64,000 nt of DNA from Siphlonurus alternatus (GCA_949825025.1 OX463787.1:16365707-16429706); one strand, 5' to 3'; shown: positions 1 to 12,746, numbered from the stretch's first letter. The notes: generated by a model not told the origin, from the sequence alone. Program-made: numbers and translations.

Positions 1-137
1 TTATAGGTTGGAAATGTACTATTTCATGTATCCAAATTTATGGAAATTCTGTACTATATTATATTGTATTGGATTCAATAAATAAACAAATTACGAAACA
101 TAATTTAATATTATAAGTTTAATAATTTATACTTACA

Positions 138-352
138 GTCAAATTAATTTAATATTTCCGTCGAAAATAACCGGAAGTGTAAGATTTCTGATATTCCTAC
201 TCGTATTTCATCGATAAAATTTTAAACAAAATATAAGTCAGTACTTTTACTTCAAACCACTCTCTAAAAATTCAAAACTTAATTACAAGAAGAAGAGTTA
301 CAAACTTTACACTTCTGGCTACTTCCGGAAGGAATATTAAATTAATTTAACT
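138..352. repeat. Foldback MITE, 'acttccgg' family, copy 1
   Basis: The ends form an imperfect inverted repeat: the left end carries CAAATTAATTTAATATTTCC, and the right end reads as its near reverse complement. Just inside each end is a run rich in CCGGAAGT/ACTTCCGG. The same layout, with the interior line AAGTGTAAGATTTCTG, recurs at 21853-22068, which shows it is dispersed. There is no coding potential. The superfamily is unknown. Confidence 0.7.
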
Positions 353-631
353 CTATGTACACTCCATTTAAATAAAAATTTCCGTTCCAGTCAGACATGT
401 TAAATTATAGCCGGATTGGACATTAATATTTGAATGAAGTGTATATGATCCGTTTTGTTACATGAAAAAGAAGTGAAATATCAGCTTTGTTCTTAATTTG
501 TTATTTATTAGTTTCTTATAATTTTATTTTGTATTTTTTTTTTAATCCATGGCATAAAACAAATTTTAAATAAAAATATTATATTGATTTTGTTTGTATT
601 AAATAATATTTAAATGAATTCAAATTTATAT

Positions 632-1039
632 TTTTTTTTTTTTAGTTTTTAATCAAACCCTATTGGGTACTTCTATTTACTAATTACATACTACTTTGAA
701 ACCCCGAACTTTCCGAAACCCTAACTTGAGCGTTTCGCGGGCTCTTCTGGAACGAGGGCGGCCACGGCCTTGCAAATCCATCCCGGCATTTGCCTGCGGC
801 TGAGGGAAACGTGGAAACCTCAGCCAGGATGGACGCTACAGCTTTTGTCAATGAACCGGAAGTGCAATGGTCCAAAGCCAGGGGAACCACATAGTGGAAA
901 AGCGCAACGTTTTACCCCTGGGTGGGAAACGTGGTTTTTGTTGAAAATGGTCACCCATCCAACTACTAACCACGCGCGGCGTTGCTTGACTTCGGTGATC
1001 TGACGAGACCCGGTCAAGCGCACTGCGCCACACCTCCCA
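632..1039 (-). mobile_element. SINE family A, full length, 5S rRNA-derived head
   Basis: Read on the minus strand the element starts at 1039. A tRNA box-A-like TGGCGCAGTGCGC lies at about 1030-1018. It is followed by a stretch clearly related to 5S rRNA (about 1012-949) with ATCACCGAAGTCAAGCAACG and the box-C-like TTGGATGGGTGACC, i.e. the internal RNA polymerase III promoter. Next comes the central domain shared with the other SINE families here (about 838-760), including GGCCGTGGCCGCC. The tail runs through AGTACCCAA to TTTGATT and an A-rich end. A perfect 12 bp target duplication, TCAAATTTATAT, flanks it at 620-631 and 1040-1051, so both ends are defined. It encodes no protein and would need a LINE for movement. 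Confidence 0.9.
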
Positions 1040-1051
1040 TCAAATTTATAT

Positions 1052-2365
1052 ACAGTGTAATAAACTCCCAAATTGTCGGTGCATGGTGCAGTAGTATAAA
1101 TTTTAATATATGTTATATAATTTTCATCATTTTATTATCTCAAATGGGTGATTTGTGCATAAAAGCATGGCATCAAATTTGATTCAATTGTTCTTTAGAA
1201 GTAAATTATTTGTTATTAAAACTAAATAGTAAAAACTTGCTGAATTTATAAGTTACTAACACTTGTTTAGTGCACAACAATACTGCTTTGAATTACATAG
1301 AATCGTCTCTATTATTGGCGAGGACGTTATATGCATAAATATCAACAAAATTTAATTTGACATGTTAACACTTTTAATTGATTTGAAAATTAGTATTTTT
1401 TCATTTCATTAGAAAATGAAAATGTTGGTTTCGTTTGTAATGTTAAATTTTATTTAATTTAATAATCAGAATTTTAAATGCTAACATATTATATTAAAAA
1501 TTAAGGAACAAGCTTATCAAAATTATTATTTAAAAGAAAACGAATTTAATTAAGTTCAATCAAATAAATGAAACAATTAAATACGTAACTCGTAAATATG
1601 TTTTATGAATCACTCTTTTACACTTGAAAACTACTAAATCAGGGTTCAAGAAATAATTAAAATTAAAAAGAATTCAAACAATAATTAAGGAGATGTAAAC
1701 TTTTAATAAAATCATACTATTGCTTTTAACCTATAAGTAATGAAAAAATTTATAAAATTATATTTTTAAAAGCCTAATATAAATAGTGCCAGTACATAAT
1801 ATGTAAAAAAACATTTTTTTTAATAATTATTTTTAATTTCATGTTTTATTTTAATGAGTTTCTGGCATTTTAAAAATTGAGACAAATTTATTTAACATTG
1901 CAAACATATAGTCTGATATTTAACTTATTTTTTAAAATTTATTTTTATAATCTTAAAACTCCCTATTTTTCTCTAATCGTTAGCATAATGTACTGCACTG
2001 CATAGCACTGGTGAATGGTTACGATGCTTGGGAGATTGCAATTTTTTAAAAAATGTTTCTTGTTTTACTTTAATAGCAATTGCAAGGAATAAAAAAAAAG
2101 GTGCTACAATATAACTCAACATAAATGAACAAATAATTAAAAGTAATAAAATGTTAATGTTATTTCAAATTCCCGTACATCATGGAGGATGTTTGAAACG
2201 CACTGTTAAGGAACTAGTAATGATCAACAAATTATACATTCCTTAATCGGCATCTAAGCAACATACTTTTCAGAAATGCAAGAAAATTCATAAAAATATC
2301 CAACTTATTATAATATAGAATTTGATATTCTTTTTTCATTCTTTCCCCCCTCCTGCTTATAAATT
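1052..2365. other. AT-rich background, nothing recognised
   Basis: Very AT-rich sequence with many stops in all frames. I see no convincing exon, repeat pair or RNA gene. One AACTCCCT word lies at 1957-1964. Confidence 0.6.
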
Positions 2366-2475
2366 CACAAAGTACAAATGACGGTGTTTAATGCGTATTC
2401 GTTGACGACAGATAATGTTATTCTTATGAGGCGTTGTCAACAGATACGTATAAACACCGTCATGTGAACATAGTG
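2366..2475. mobile_element. Palindromic MITE, 'GACGGTGTTTAA' family, copy 1
   Basis: The arms are inverted copies: ATGACGGTGTTTAATGCGTA on the left faces the inverse of TACGTATAAACACCGTCAT on the right. The inner part is also self-complementary (CGTTGACGACAGATAATG against the GGCGTTGTCAACAG side). A second copy of nearly the same length is at 14633-14743. It is too short to encode anything, so it is a non-autonomous element. Confidence 0.8.
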
Positions 2476-5400
2476 AATGAATGGTCAATAAATGTCCTTG
2501 ATAATTTTTGGGTTAATTGATGCATTTTTTTTACTGCATCTTAATTCTCAAAAAAAAAAAAAAAGTATATTTGGGAAGCCACATGACGCAACACCCACTC
2601 TATATCAATAATAACGTCCATGTCCTAAATTCAGTGAACTTGTTATAGTATCTCTAGAATAGTAAAGTTGCACAACATCTTTGCTAGGCTCCGAGGTTAA
2701 AGGAACTTACAGTCAGGCTATAAATGCACATGCAGTCTACTCTCAACTGCACTTTTCTGAGAGGCTAAGGTCTAAAGTGCAGTGTCATGTGTTGAAATAA
2801 ATTCTGTCTAGTCGTTTTATGCATTAGCACGTGTACGGGGGTATTAATTTCACTAGTCGCGTGTACTTTTTAATATTACTTTCAATTTAAAGCTCCTTTT
2901 TTTTTTAAAGGTTAAATTACTATTTTAATTATATGAGATTTTAATTATTTAAAAAATATATAATTTTAATAAAAATTGTTGTTGTAAATTGGGAATAAGC
3001 TTCACACGTTCCACATGTCTATTCTTACATTTTATTTTAGTATCAACATTACATTTTTAATTTCTGAATGTTTTTAACATTATTTTATAGCATATATTAT
3101 GAGAATTTAATTAGGTTATTTTATTTTACTGAAACAAATTTAATTTTGAATTTCATATTTCAAATACCTGAATTATTTATAAAATTTTAGTTTTAATTTT
3201 CTGTTTATTTTGCAATGGTTTTACATGTGCATAAAAATATAAAATTATAAATGACAATATTTTGGAAATCTTATTTCATAAATTTACATTATTTTTAACA
3301 AAGCTGACACTAAAAAAATTAATAAAAATCAAACTGGTGAAAAGCATGTAAATTTTATATGCACACAAACATAAATATGCATGTTTTTGAGTTTTTGGTA
3401 CATTAGAAAATTTATGTATCAGCATAAATTTTTTATTTATAAGAGCACACAATGCCTAAAATTTGCAACTTATTACAAAGGCCTGTAAAGTAAATCAATA
3501 TTTCTATTGATTTTTATTTTTTAAATTTACATTACTTCACTTCACGTACATGAAATCCTACTGTAATAAATTTATGCCTTTCTGACGGTATCATACTGTA
3601 AAATATATATTTTCATATCACTTTTCTGTTGACTTGCGATTTACAATGACGTATGATAATTTTGAAGTAGAACGGAGTATGTTAGAGTGCGATGCACCCG
3701 CTCAACTGACCCAGTTATTGTGTTAGAGAGAGTGGGAGGTCGAAAACACCTTTCCACTCAATGAATAACTCATCCAGGCTATTTTAATAAAACTATTATT
3801 TATCATAGTTACCTATCTAGGGAGTTCTTATTAAAAAAGGATCAGGTATAGAAGATATAAACGTGCCCTGTTTTAGCCTCGTGTGCACTATGGGCGTTGT
3901 CCTATCTCTACATATATAATACACTTTAGTTTTACAGTATATTATTACATTACTTTTAACAATTGCATTATTTTAATACTTATTTTTTTATTATTATTAT
4001 TTTTTCTTTTATTAATTTTTATCTTAATAAATTTTGTGAGTCGATATTAATAATTAATTCTTAATTGTAAGAAATACTTACTACTTTTACCATTGGATAT
4101 AATATATTACAAATAATCATAAATTACTTTTTAAATAAAAATTGCATTAAAAAAAGTGCAAGTAAACAATGCTCCAGGGTAATTTTACGATAATTACAGT
4201 AATAAAAACTACTGGGTAACATAAGTCAGAAATATTAAACCTACTAATTTATATTATTCATAGAAATATAGTATTATGTATTGTTGGTAAAGCTAATTTT
4301 GTTCCGAATAGAACACTTTTTCACAATTACGAAATGACCATTGTCAAGTGCATACACGTGTATAATAAATTATACTTCTACATAATAAAGATAAAAATCA
4401 TGTTTGATCTTGCTGCTTATATTTCTTTACGGTTGAGTTAAACTGTGCCAAACTAGTAGACATTCTGCCGCGTGTATTTATAATTCTTGGCGACTAGTAT
4501 GTCGTCATTTCTCGGTCTATTGGGGACGAAACTGATAACTATACTTCTTCAACAGACTCATAATTAATCTCTTGCACTTCAATTACTCTCTTAAGTTCAT
4601 GGTACAGTGTCAAATATTATATCAACATTCTAATTGAATTAGTAAATAATAAAAAGGGGTCTTTAAATTTGTAATACAATATTTTATATATTGTTACTCT
4701 TTATTTCAATTTGTATTATTTTTAATTTTTTATTGTAATATATGATTTATTAAAAATATTAGTGTTAAATTTTTAATTTAATGTTTCATTTAATTAAAAA
4801 TAATTTTATAATTTAAAAAAAAATAACATTAATTTTAACAAAAAATAAAACAATTATAATTTAAAAGAAAAAAAAAATTATTTAATGAATAAAATAACAT
4901 TTCATGTTAAATTATTTAATGTTACATATTATTTAAAAATAAAATAATGCATCAGCTATCATTAATTAAAGTCCCTAAAAGACGCCTAACACAACATTAA
5001 GTAACAATAGAAATCGAAGCATGTTGTTAATAGGAAATAAAATACAATAATTATAAATCTAATAATTGTTCAGTATAAAAAAATGTAATTATATTTTCTC
5101 CATATGATTATTCATTAATAATCGTCTTAAAAGTTTTGTGACTTTTTTTTACAGCATCACAAACTCCCGTTCATTTAAAATCTCCTTTCAGACTATTTTT
5201 TTCCTAAAATTTTAGTTTTTTATTCGGTCCAGATTTTTAATTTCTTTTGCAACAATATCATATTGTTTTTTTCCCCTTCTACAGCCACATAGTAAAATAT
5301 TCCATTTTCTAAAATTCAAGTAGCCTAAAGAACATGTTAATTACTATAATTTTTTTATTTTATATAGTATTTCTCTCCCCTCACCCCCTATTTCAACCCC

Positions 5401-6592
5401 TACCCAATATTTTTAAATAAATATTCAATTTTCTAAGACAACCAGCCTAAAACAACATAGTATTAAATTACCTCCACACCTTGAAAGACAGTAAATTATA
5501 ACACATTATAGTAATATGTCGTCATTTGGTTGTTGCTTTATTGAGGCCACTCAGATAACATTGAGCGGCGTATCTCTCGCACTTCAGTGCAGTAGCCTGT
5601 TGGTGGCAGTGAACCCTTGCTGGTGCTTGGCCTAATTTTACAATCACACTTTTTACTATAGTGATATCAAATGAACAGTGTTCTGATGGAAACACGTGGA
5701 ATTAATATGCTTATATTTACTTAACCCTACCATTATCAAAGGATTTTTTGTGACATGCGTAACAAAGGGGTCGAAATGACCCGCTGTTTAAATCACATGT
5801 TAAAGAAAATGGTTTTCTTACTCATTTTCATGATAAAATACATTGCTGAGTGGCTAACTAAGCATTATTTTTTTTTTCAGATTTTTTAGAGCAGTATATC
5901 ACCCTTTTTCCCCGCTTTAAAATAAGATTTACGGGCCGTTTTGCCCCCCTTCCCCTCTTGGTAATGCTAGGGTTTGAAGAACAAGTTTATTTATTTTTAT
6001 TGTCTTGCTCAAGTTGTATTGTATTTTATAGAATTTTCATAAATTTTAAGCAGTTTTCTATATGTTTAAAAACTACGAAACTCCTTGCGTTCATGTTATA
6101 AAAATACGGAAATAAATTTAAAAAGACTCGTTTTTTAAAGTTTAAAAGAATTCATTATACATAAATTTAATGAATTTTTATTATCAATCCATTTATACGT
6201 AGAATAAATGAAAGATAAACTAAAAAAAGTTTTTTATTGCTGATAATTTAATGGATTGAACTGACATATCACCAAAAGAGAGAGACGGGGAAAGCCGAAA
6301 AAGCAGGAAAAAGGTGTAAAATACCGAAACCTGCCATTCAAACGGGGATAAAGACCATTTTCACTACAGGTTGTTATCAGTGAAACGAGATAAGAAAGTA
6401 AACCATTACCTGCAATGACTTTTTTCCCCGTTTGATTAGCGGTAGAAAAATTAGTAAAACATATTGTAGAAAAAAATAATAAATGAAAAAATGGGACGCT
6501 GTAGGGACCCATATAGGCTTTGGTTAGTCCCCTCCCCCCCCCCCACTTCACCCTAATTTCAACCTCTTTAATCTATAGGGTTAAGCCGGTAT
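2476..6592. other. AT-rich background with three GC-richer islands
   Basis: Mostly low-complexity AT-rich DNA. Islands lie at about 3655-3905, 4435-4620 and 5505-5640. The last two share TATGTCGTCATTT near their start and a TCTTGCACTTCA/TCTCGCACTTCA line, so they may be old copies of one unit. An AACTCCCT word is at 3819-3826 (minus). A stretch at 6240-6440 contains an open minus-strand frame of about 100 codons, but it has no recognisable domain and ends in a C-run. I do not call it a gene. Confidence 0.5.
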
Positions 6593-6704
6593 CACACGAT
6601 ATAATTTTTCTAACTATTGAATACATCTCCATTTGTTTGTATGGAGATGAAATTTTCTTGCAAGGAAAAATTATATGCAAAATTGTATGGTGTAATACCG
6701 GCTT
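6593..6704. mobile_element. MITE, 'AAGCCGGTATTACACG' family, copy 1
   Basis: The terminal inverted repeats are AAGCCGGTATCACACG on the left and the inverse of TGTAATACCGGCTT on the right, with self-complementary AAAATTTCTCC-like interior arms. The left end abuts TT (TTAAGCC) and the right end abuts TAA, so a TTA/TTAA-type target is possible. Other copies are at 25546-25695 and 42203-42336. Confidence 0.75.
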
Positions 6705-8681
6705 TAAGGAATATAATTTTTATGTATTTGAAATTTAATTTACTATAAATTTAAAGGTAAACATCACGTCAGGTAAATCTCTACTAAAAGCAAGTATACT
6801 CCGTCCCTGATATGCGAATGTTCCCTTAGATATAAATGAGCCAATCATGAGGTCGCTTCCCGCTCGCCGATTTCTCTTCTCTGAGAGAGAAAGTTGTTAA
6901 AAGTTTTTTCATCTTCACACACACAAAATTATCAGTCATGAACCTCCAAGTTGTGTGAATTGAAAAAATAAATAGTAACCAAAAATACTTTCGCTAAAAA
7001 ATTTGGAAGGCGGACATATGTCTCGATTTTTATAACATTGTTTTTTAAGACGTGAATATTACATTTCAATATTTTTATATCATTTGTCTCATTGAATCTA
7101 TAGACCCTTGACATGATCACCAAAAAATGTATAGTATTGCAATTAATTTATAAATATATTATTTATTTTTGGAATTTCGTACATATTTAAAAAATTCTGT
7201 ATCTTCCTATAATACAAAAACAAACAAGACTATATGCATTTAATGTTAATTGAAATTACCTAGTTTATTACTTTGCTTAATTATAACAAAATTGAACAGC
7301 AATCATGTTGCAAATATGTTCACACTCTCCAGTAAATCACAAATGTATATTAACTGAAACATTAGCATAATATATTATATTGAGGGGACATCAACAAAGC
7401 ACCATACTCTGATTTTTTTTTATCCTAAGTCAAATCGAGTATTAATTAAACATAGAACAGTACTTAAAACAGGAGCTAAATTTGGTACCAATTTTGGTTA
7501 TAATTTGTATAATTTTGCATTAAGAATATATATTTTGAAATATGTAAATATATATTCTCTGGTATTTCCATAAGGAAAAAATTCAACATTACACATGCTT
7601 TTTTAATCAATTAATAAAAAAAATAACACTTTCATTTAATTAAAATTATTATTTCTTTAGCAATATTTTTATACTAGGTTGAAATAACATCATGAAAAGG
7701 TTATGAAACAGTTTGATGTTAATGAACTTAGCTATGGAAAGTCAAGAGGCATGGTCATCACAGATTTCACTTTCACAACATGTTAGTGATTATTATCTAC
7801 CCTCTGAGAGCCTTTTAAATCATCGCATGTGTTTAATAATTTTAGTTGAGACAGGTTATGTCTCATTTAAATCTCTGTAATTATTATGTTCTGATGATGG
7901 GAATTGTCTTGAAAAACGTTACTACTATATAATGGGGACGAAATGGAGGAATGAATTTAAATCTATTTTGTGTATTGCAATTTTTGTATTGTAATAAATA
8001 AATGAAAATGTTAAGAGTAATGAGAATAAAAATGTTATATTTTGAATTTTGAAACCAAATTCTATGACGTAACCATTTATGGCAATTCGCTTCGTAAAAA
8101 AAGTACATATTCTTAATATCATTTAAACCTCATAGAAAATTTTATATTATTGTTTTGTCATTTTTTATAAGGGAGTTTTTTAAAGTCTTTAAAATTTTAT
8201 ATTTATAGTAAATTTAAAATATATATTTATTTAATTTTAATTTGTAATTGATTTATACCAATGTAAATTATTGTGTTTTTATTTGTATTTTATATCATTA
8301 TAGAAATTGTATTATTTTCTAAATACAAATATATTCGTATATTTTTAAAATATAGTAAATGCAATTGATAATGGTTATAATTGATACAGGAGTAAAATCT
8401 GCAAGACGTTACATTATTTTTGTGAAATTATCTAAATTGAAAATAAATAACTAGAAAAAATAAAAAAAATTATGGAAAGCTATTTTTAGGGTGTAATGGC
8501 ACTCAGAATAAATAATTAAGAATGAATGTTAACGCTTCTAATACACATATATATATATACATGTAAAAAATTAAATACTTTTTTGATTCATCGAGTTATA
8601 AGAATTGAATTTGCTTTATTTACATAACTATTATTTTATTAGCTACTTAGAGGTATAATGATGTTCATCCAGGGGCATCTG
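6705..8681. other. AT-rich background with a degraded MITE piece
   Basis: At about 7383-7500 the sequence GAGGGGACATCAACAAAGCA, followed by GGAGCTAAATTTGGTACCA, resembles one end and the interior of the 'GGGGGACATTC' elements at 43069 and 44046, but the other end is lost. An AACTCCCT word (minus) lies at 8170-8177. A short (TA)n tract is near 8550. Nothing else is recognised. Confidence 0.45.
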
Positions 8682-8762
8682 ACTACCGAAGAGCCGGGAG
8701 GTTAAATTCAGTTACTTAGTTGTAGCCAGTACCCTGTACTAGGATTCAGTTGAAAGCAAAAA
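8682..8762 (+). mobile_element. SINE family B, 3' tail fragment
   Basis: It matches the 3' portion of the SINE-B copy at 59768-60263 (GAAGAGCCGGGAGGTT, then CCAGTACCCT and ACTAGGATTCAGTTGA). The head and the central domain are missing, so it is a 5'-truncated or eroded copy. Confidence 0.75.
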
Positions 8763-9079
8763 TAATTATTTTTTTTAATAATCTCCACCCACAATCATGT
8801 ACGTTGATTGGATAATATATAATTATAGAGGTATAGTCTTAATTATCAAGCGTATAGAACCAATAATTAGAATTGATATAGAATAATAAAAACCACACAA
8901 AACAAAAATTAATGCATATCTTCATTTAAAAATAACCAGAATTTTTAAAAAGGCATACATCATAAATAGTATGTCTTGTATTCTCAATAAATATGTAATT
9001 ATCTAATGATGAAACTACCGAACTCCTTATATTTATATGAATTATACAATTGCAGCTCGAAGCGTATAAGATATAAAGA

Positions 9080-9291
9080 TAGGTTAATTGAGAAAAATTA
9101 GAGGTGTCCGTCCTGACTGAGGTTTTCCACGGTTCCCTCAGTCTCACCTCAGCGAATGCTAGGACGCGTAACAGGCCGTTTATGTCATCCGTTCCCTACC
9201 TTATCCCTATTCATTACCCCTCCGCGAGCTGTCAGCTTTGGCTTAGGGGTGTATCCTTGTAAAAAAAAAAAAAAAAAAAAAAGAAAAAAAA
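9080..9291 (+). mobile_element. SINE family C, 5'-truncated copy with poly(A)
   Basis: The central domain (about 9106-9164: GTCCGTCCTGACTGAGGTT, then GCGAATGCTAGGA) matches the SINEs of families A and B. The 3' part is different: CGCGAGCTGT, then GGTGTATCCTTGT and an A-run of over 20 bases. The same tail occurs inverted at 17284-17545, which defines family C. No tRNA or 5S head is visible upstream. The target duplication is unclear. Confidence 0.8.
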
Positions 9292-11274
9292 TGCTATAAT
9301 ATTTTACGTTAAATTTATAATAGTTTTTATCGTAAATTTGAAATGTCGTATGTTATTCGTAGACAGTTTGTAACGTAGAATCTCATTGGCTGAACACTAG
9401 CCGAAGTAATCCTGAACATACACGATAAAAACCAAATTGAATCATAACTAATGCAAAAAGAAGTTACAGCTCCTATGATTTTTTTTCCTTCATTAAAATT
9501 AGTTTTTTTTTTTTTTTTTTTTTGCAATTTTTATTTCCGGTTACAATTTCTATTTCTTACACCTATTCTTTCAATATTTTTGTACTACTGCCTTTACCTA
9601 CATCCATATATGACATTAATTATTCAGTGAAGCGTATCGGAATATGTTATATGATATTTTTTTCTCTAACTATATGATAATGAACTTCTATATTCCTTAT
9701 TTATATATAATATGGTGTGTTAAAATATGAGTTTATGTCATTAAAGCTAAAAAATATATAAAAATTCATATAAAAATGAACCTTAGATAATACTTTAGTT
9801 CTGTTTCATATACAGTAAGGTTCATATTATAATATTATACAATAAAATAATAACTCTTATTAATTTTATAATATAAAAATTTCACTTTCACAATCTCACG
9901 GACAATCAGCTGTCCTTAGGCAAAATGTTTTCGCATGCTTTCATATATAATAGTGACCTCTTTTAAAAAGTGTAGTTTATATTCTTCAAGGTTTTTTCTG
10001 TCCAGTCACCAATTAGAAATAAGAAAAAGCCATTTGAAAAATATTCTGCAGTAATATATGATGAATAAATGGAAAGTGTGGGATAATAATAATATTATAT
10101 TTTTATAATAATGAATTATTTATATTTATTTCTTATTATGCCACAAGTTCATTCAATTATTAATTTATAGCATTTTTATTTATTAATTTATTTAATTAAT
10201 AATCTTAATTTTACAATAGATATAATTTGAAAAATTATTAAAAAAAAAATCAAATGATTTGGGAATTTCATATTTTTTTAAAACTCCCTTTACTTGAAAA
10301 CAATTTTTTCTTCATATATTGTTAAATTTCAAAAAGTTATAAATTGCTATTGAATTCAACAAATCGTTTCATCCTAGGCAAGGGCATTGGATCAGATGCC
10401 GAAAAGATTTTTGTATAAAAAGTTGGAAAAATTTAATTCAAACTGTAAATAAAGAATTTCAATCAATTCATAGTACCCTAAATAAAAAAAAAAAAAAATA
10501 AATAAAATGAAGTATGTAACTTATTTGCAGTTATTCCTATATATTTGATATATTGATAATATTTTCCCTATTCAAGTAAACTTTTATCTGTAAATAATTA
10601 ATAAATTTAAGTTGATTTGAATGATATTAAATTATAAATCAAATTCACTCTAAAATCATCCAAAATCTGAAGTACTTTCAATTTTTATAAACCCAATGTC
10701 ATTAAACGATCACGAAATCATCTCACTTTACGAGCGTGTACTTTTATTTTGTAACCCGGGGGAATCTTCTCGTGACCAGCAGTGTCACGAACTCCACGTA
10801 GCTTTCTCTTTTAATGTACGTGATATTAAAACCAAACGTAATTAACTTACCTTCAAGTACAGGAAGCGGAAATGAAAAAATTTAAAGCTAATATTAATAG
10901 GTGTTTTTTTTTCAATTTATTTTAATTTTTTTAAATTTATTTTTTACTATTTTTTTAAAAAATTTTTAAATATTATTATTTAATTCATAGAAAAACAAAT
11001 TAAATTTCATGTCCTGTGTTCAATTAAATTCGAATTTAATACATTTTATTTAAATTTTATTAATTTTATTACTGTATTTTTCTAATATAGTAATAATCTG
11101 ATATAGGCAATTTTTTATCATTATGATTCCTGCAATCCCATTTATTTATCAACAGTTACAGAATTAAATATAATCAAATCAACAACAAAGCAAAAAAAAT
11201 ATGTATATAAAACACGAAATTAATACTAAAAATACATGAATATTGAATATCCACTGATTTGAAATAAGTTTAAT
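9292..11274. other. AT-rich background
   Basis: Long homopolymer runs (for example T at about 9503-9523) and AT-rich sequence. A small inverted repeat TGAACCTTA/TAAGGTTCA lies near 9777-9824. AACTCCCT is at 10282-10289. Around 10735-10860 the composition is slightly richer in GC with ACGTG words. No gene is supported. Confidence 0.5.
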
Positions 11275-11520
11275 CTTTTCTTCACTATTATCAAGCTCTT
11301 CTCTCGTTCTTTTTTCCTTTTATTTTACACCATTTTAGAGGAAAAAATAGAGAAAAAGACGAGATTATGCATATTTTCCTCTTCTTGAGCATAAAATGTT
11401 AGAAATATTGTCTCCATTTCATCCTCACTTTAAGCGAAGAAGAAATCAGATGTAATTTATAAGTAAAAAGAGACGTATAAAGGATAAGTTGAAGACGTAA
11501 TTTTTCAACTAGGAATATCG
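11275..11520 (+). repeat. Dispersed repeat P, copy 1
   Basis: The segment with CCATTTTAGAGGAAAAAATA, AAAGACGAGATTATG and TCCTCTTCTTGAGCATAAAA recurs as a clear reverse complement at about 27640-27860 and in a more diverged form at 29800-29990. It is therefore an interspersed element of at least about 220 bp. The ends and class were not determined. Confidence 0.65.
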
Positions 11521-11561
11521 TAATAACTTGTAAAACGGTCAATAGTCTAAAATAACCTTCA

Positions 11562-11745
11562 TAATGTCACGACTAACGGGTGTTTTAACAACTTTCACTT
11601 GGTCTGTAGTTAAAAGTGAAACTCTCGGTCTGAGAGTTCATTGACCCTTTGTGAGCACCGGTGACGTCACTAGGGGAAAGTAAAATCATCAGCTAGTGTC
11701 GAGAGAGGTACAGCTAGACACCAGTCGGGAGAAAGTGATGAGCAT
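11562..11745. promoter_or_regulatory. GC-richer island with CRE site
   Basis: This short island in AT-rich surroundings holds a perfect TGACGTCA at 11662-11669 inside ACCGGTGACGTCACTAGG, and an inverted repeat around CACTTGGTCTGTAGTTAAAAG. It carries no open frame of note. A bZIP (CREB/ATF type) binding site is the natural reading of the palindrome. Regulatory function is inferred. Confidence 0.4.
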
Positions 11746-11856
11746 CTTAATGTATCCAACTTGGGAGTCTTAATTATTATTATTATTATAAATTTGTGAA
11801 TATTTTTGCAAAATCGTAATTAAAATAGGAGATGCAATTTTTTATTGCAATAATTT

Positions 11857-11952
11857 CGCCTTCGAAAATTTCCCAATTGCAGCATTGTTAATCATATTCT
11901 TACAGGGTATGGTGATTAACAAGGCTGCAAAGGGAAAATTTGCAAGGCGACG
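11857..11952. repeat. Imperfect palindrome (foldback repeat)
   Basis: The left arm TCGCCTTCGAAAATTTCCC with GCATTGTTAATCA faces the inverse of TGATTAACAAGGC and GGAAAATTTGCAAGGCGA on the right, leaving a short loop. It is probably an old MITE; no second copy was found in the window. Confidence 0.6.
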
Positions 11953-12478
11953 AGTGTACATGAATTTCTACTACAGCACAGTATTAATTTTGGATGCAAG
12001 TGCCTTGAATTTATATTTTTTATCATAATATTGTTGATACTCTCTCTATATACATCTCTTGCAAAGAAAAAAATTCACTTTGCTCCTTTGAGCAAAATCA
12101 GTCCGAAATTTGAAAAAAAAACAAAAAAGAAAAATTGTTTCAGTATTTTTGTATGTACATAGGATCGCAGCTCTTTAAATTTTAAATACCTGTGATAATG
12201 TTTCCTTATGAAATATAATGAAATTATGAAAATATGGGTGTTATGTTTTACTGTATAATTAATAATTATGTTAACTTTGAGATTGATTATTTTTTGAACA
12301 ACTATTATTATAATTACCATGTTACCAAGCCGTACAATATGTTGCTTAGGATTTTTCCGTGGCACCCTTGTCACAGCAACGAAATATTTAATTTCATCAT
12401 TTATTGTACATGATAATTTAAATAATTCATTATACAGTAGTAAAATGTTTTAATACCATACTATTAAGAAGTAATTTT

Positions 12479-12746
12479 CACTGTAAATCTACACCTTCTT
12501 AAAATAAGACGAAAAAGCGTCCCCTTAATTAAGAAGGTCTTATTTTAAGAGATTTTTCTCTTGAAACAAGTAAATACATTCTTAAAATAAGAACCTATGT
12601 TTAAGTACATATCTGAAATTAAGAACATAGGTTCTTATTTTAAGAATGTATTTACTTGTTTCAAGACAAAAATCTCTTAAAATAAGACCTTCTTAATTAA
12701 GGGGACACTTTTTCGTCTTATTTTAAGAAGGTGTAGATTTACAGTG
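12479..12746. mobile_element. Long-arm foldback MITE (268 bp)
   Basis: This is an almost perfect palindrome. The ends are CACTGTAAATCTACACCTTC and its exact inverse, and the arms of about 110 bp continue through CTTATTTTAAGAGA and AACCTATGTT, with a loop of only about 20-30 bp near 12605-12625. The CACTG termini resemble those of CACTA/Chapaev- or Transib-type DNA transposons, but no clear target duplication is visible, so the superfamily is open. The close match of the arms suggests a young insertion or continuing arm conversion. Confidence 0.85.

Noticed and set aside
684..1071. Five overlapping short frames on both strands
   Set aside because: All lie inside the SINE-A copy, which is RNA polymerase III-type and non-coding.
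6234..6551. Minus-strand open frame of 105 codons
   Set aside because: No domain, skewed composition at the start (G run read from a C run) and no splice or promoter support; likely a chance frame.
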